Positions 62,645 to 64,000 of a DNA stretch of 64,000 bases are shown piece after piece. The translations under genes were made by a program, and so were the position numbers. Position 1 is the stretch's first letter; every line of letters starts with the position of its first letter. Origin of the DNA: Paenibacillus sp. FSL H8-0048 (GTDB lineage Bacteria > Bacillota > Bacilli > Paenibacillales > Paenibacillaceae); contig NZ_JBBODF010000001.1 in the NCBI RefSeq assembly GCF_038002825.1, positions 1,984,001 to 2,048,000 on the forward strand, read 5' to 3'. Below the pieces are notes generated by a model that worked only from the letters and a program-made list of their open reading frames with translations, did no database searches and was not told the origin of the DNA.

Positions 62645-63121
62645 TCATTCGGTTAACATATTTAAAAACTCATCAAAGCTGTTACTTGTAGAATATGTTA
62701 CAGGGTCTAATTCTGAAGATTCTTCATGATTCCAAACGCAAACAGATGGCTCTGTTTTACCAGTATTTCTATAGTCTAAACACACAAAATCACCTGCAAA
62801 TAGAACAGCAATTGGTAATAACTCAGTACCTACTAAGTTTTCGTCTACACCAATTCTCTCATCTAACTGGGTTCTAACTACTCCTATATCGTAAAATTCA
62901 TCTTCCCTCTCCCCAGTTACCTTCAAGATACATAAAAACCTATCAATAGCATAACTATGGTTGTCACACTTAAAACTATTTTTCACAGGAGAAGCACCAT
63001 TAAATTTTTTAATAAATTCTTTATATTGATCTGGCAATTTAATTCTCCACTTATTTTCTTTTTCAGTCAGCAGAACATCATCTGGCAATGGATATATTAT
63101 AGTTTCATCCTTAACTTCCAT
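62645..63121 (-). CDS. SMI1/KNR4 (SUKH) family immunity protein
   Basis: 158 residues. The SUKH-type pattern is visible: WRIKLPDQYKEFIKKFNGAS near the start, then AVLFAGDFVCLDYRNTG in the middle and VWNHEESSELDPVTYSTSNS with FDEFLNML at the end. Such proteins neutralise nuclease toxins delivered by contact or secretion systems. It is third in the cassette after the toxin and the Imm22-like gene. Confidence 0.85.
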   Translation of the reverse strand: MEVKDETIIYPLPDDVLLTEKENKWRIKLPDQYKEFIKKFNGASPVKNSFKCDNHSYAIDRFLCILKVTGEREDEFYDIGVVRTQLDERIGVDENLVGTELLPIAVLFAGDFVCLDYRNTGKTEPSVCVWNHEESSELDPVTYSTSNSFDEFLNMLTE

Positions 63122-63145
63122 GTCTCTACCTCTTGGGTAACTCCT

Positions 63146-63532
63146 TTATTGGTATTCCACCGTGCCTAAGTATTTCAGGTAATTGGATGAAAATGTAGCT
63201 TCAGCAATCTGCCCAGTATACTTAAAGTTATAAAGTAAAATAACTGCATTAATATCGTTTGATAACTCTTCCTGAACTAGTGTATTAAATTTCGGGGCAA
63301 TTTGATCATCATAAGAGAATCCTTCAAGTAATAGATTTAGGTTATTACTTGCTTCTTCATAATATTCTGCTTCTCTTACTGCATCATCATATCTGCGAAT
63401 CTCAAAGTGATTAGCAAATATGGATGGGATAAAATCTCCTTCATCGGAATAAGAGACCATAAGTAATCTGTCCAATTCCTCGAAAGATTTAACATTGCCA
63501 ACCCACAAAGACACGAATCCTTCTTGTTCCAT
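63146..63532 (-). CDS. Imm22-family immunity protein
   Basis: 128 residues. The N-terminus EGFVSLWVGNVKSFEELDRL followed by SDEGDFIPSIFANHFEIRRYDD and the EAEYYEEASNNLNLLLEGFS segment match the Imm22 family found beside polymorphic toxins. It starts just 11 bases after the toxin stop, so it is the likely cognate immunity gene. Confidence 0.82.
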   Translation of the reverse strand: MEQEGFVSLWVGNVKSFEELDRLLMVSYSDEGDFIPSIFANHFEIRRYDDAVREAEYYEEASNNLNLLLEGFSYDDQIAPKFNTLVQEELSNDINAVILLYNFKYTGQIAEATFSSNYLKYLGTVEYQ

Positions 63533-63543
63533 GTTAAGCCTCC

Positions 63544-64000
63544 CTAAGGTTTTAATCCATCAGGTAGAGCATCTACCCCACCCTCAAATCTATAATTAGC
63601 CCAGTTCTGTAGCCTTCTTCTAAACATATCATAATCAGTAGACGAATCAATAATTTCTAGCAATTCATTATGTGCTTTTGTTGAGCCTTTCCCACCATGC
63701 TTACCAGTGGGATTCACAAATTTAGTCTCGCTTATAAGCGTCCTCATTTCAGCAATTTGTTCGCTTGTTACTCCCCATCTTTTGAATACGTCTGCTCTTG
63801 ATACCAAATGCCACTCATGTAATCCTCCTGGATGTCTGAGTCGATCTTTTATAGTATCTCTTAGTTTAGGGTCTGCCCACACTGTATTAAATTCATCAGG
63901 AGTCAGTGAATTGAACCAATCATCAAACTCACCGTCTTTAACAGTTGGAACAGAATCAAGTACATCCCCTCTCCCCTCACTCCGCCAAACCTGCCCCGGC
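63544..64000 (-). CDS. C-terminal toxin domain of a polymorphic toxin (5-prime end outside window)
   Basis: The frame is open from the window edge to the stop at 63544; about 151 residues are visible, beginning PGQVWRSEGRG. The end has the look of an HNH-like nuclease toxin: HPGGLHEWHLVSRADVFKRW, the GKHGGKGSTKAHNELL segment and a final RFEGGVDALPDGL. Immediately following immunity genes support this. The N-terminal delivery part lies beyond base 64000, so the secretion route cannot be told. Toxin class is inferred from pattern and context. Confidence 0.75.
   Translation of the reverse strand, partial: PGQVWRSEGRGDVLDSVPTVKDGEFDDWFNSLTPDEFNTVWADPKLRDTIKDRLRHPGGLHEWHLVSRADVFKRWGVTSEQIAEMRTLISETKFVNPTGKHGGKGSTKAHNELLEIIDSSTDYDMFRRRLQNWANYRFEGGVDALPDGLKP

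Overview
The window looks like a chromosomal segment of a Paenibacillus-type, Gram-positive, spore-forming Firmicute. The evidence is a moderately GC-rich coding style, strong AGGAGG ribosome binding sites, a YjcZ-type small sporulation protein, SLH-domain surface proteins, a CD3324-like HTH protein, and textbook Zur and Fur boxes of the Bacillus type. No prophage or CRISPR array is visible.

Region by region. Bases 1-75 hold a fragment of a 51-52 bp repeat family. Bases 81-5183 are a zinc-starvation locus: a cysteine-poor L33 paralogue and a ZagA/YciC-like GTPase behind a perfect Zur box; a second COG0523 GTPase with a two-subunit permease (DUF318-like plus TIGR03943-like); and a NusG-domain-II protein, lacking the usual cysteine pair, behind a second perfect Zur box. 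Bases 5275-8358 encode a multi-PAS hybrid histidine kinase. Bases 8633-12382 are a SigY-like operon: ECF sigma factor, small membrane protein, ABC ATPase and two membrane subunits. Bases 12550-14757 are a 15-unit, 52-bp tandem array split by an intact IS256-family element, followed by tRNA-Leu(CAG).

Bases 15043-21400 carry three units with Fur boxes (an AraC/binding-protein fusion, a siderophore-binding lipoprotein, a YwjA-like ABC exporter), interrupted by a CynX-like MFS transporter and YjcZ. Bases 21555-22279 hold a low-GC chloramphenicol acetyltransferase with a complete leader-peptide translational attenuator. Next come a DbpA/YxiN-like helicase with an HD hydrolase, and a histidyl-tRNA synthetase preceded by what reads as a complete ribosome-mediated histidine attenuator. 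That leader has a His-His-His peptide, three competing hairpins and a terminator, where a Firmicute would normally use a T-box. A phosphotransferase, a small HTH regulator, a chemotaxis receptor, a bile acid symporter family protein, a radical SAM protein, a GH18-like protein, an orphan TnpB element, a nucleoside hydrolase, a MalY-like enzyme and a lone receiver protein follow.

Bases 38434-61283 are a roughly 22.8 kb operon, read right to left: three giant exported proteins (1840, 2589 and 2907 residues, two with SLH anchors) and an HtrA/trypsin-like protease. This is the best candidate for an undescribed cell-surface system. Bases 61808-64000 are an AT-rich polymorphic-toxin cassette: the C-terminal end of a toxin running off the window, followed by Imm22-like, SMI1/KNR4, unknown and DUF3969-like genes.
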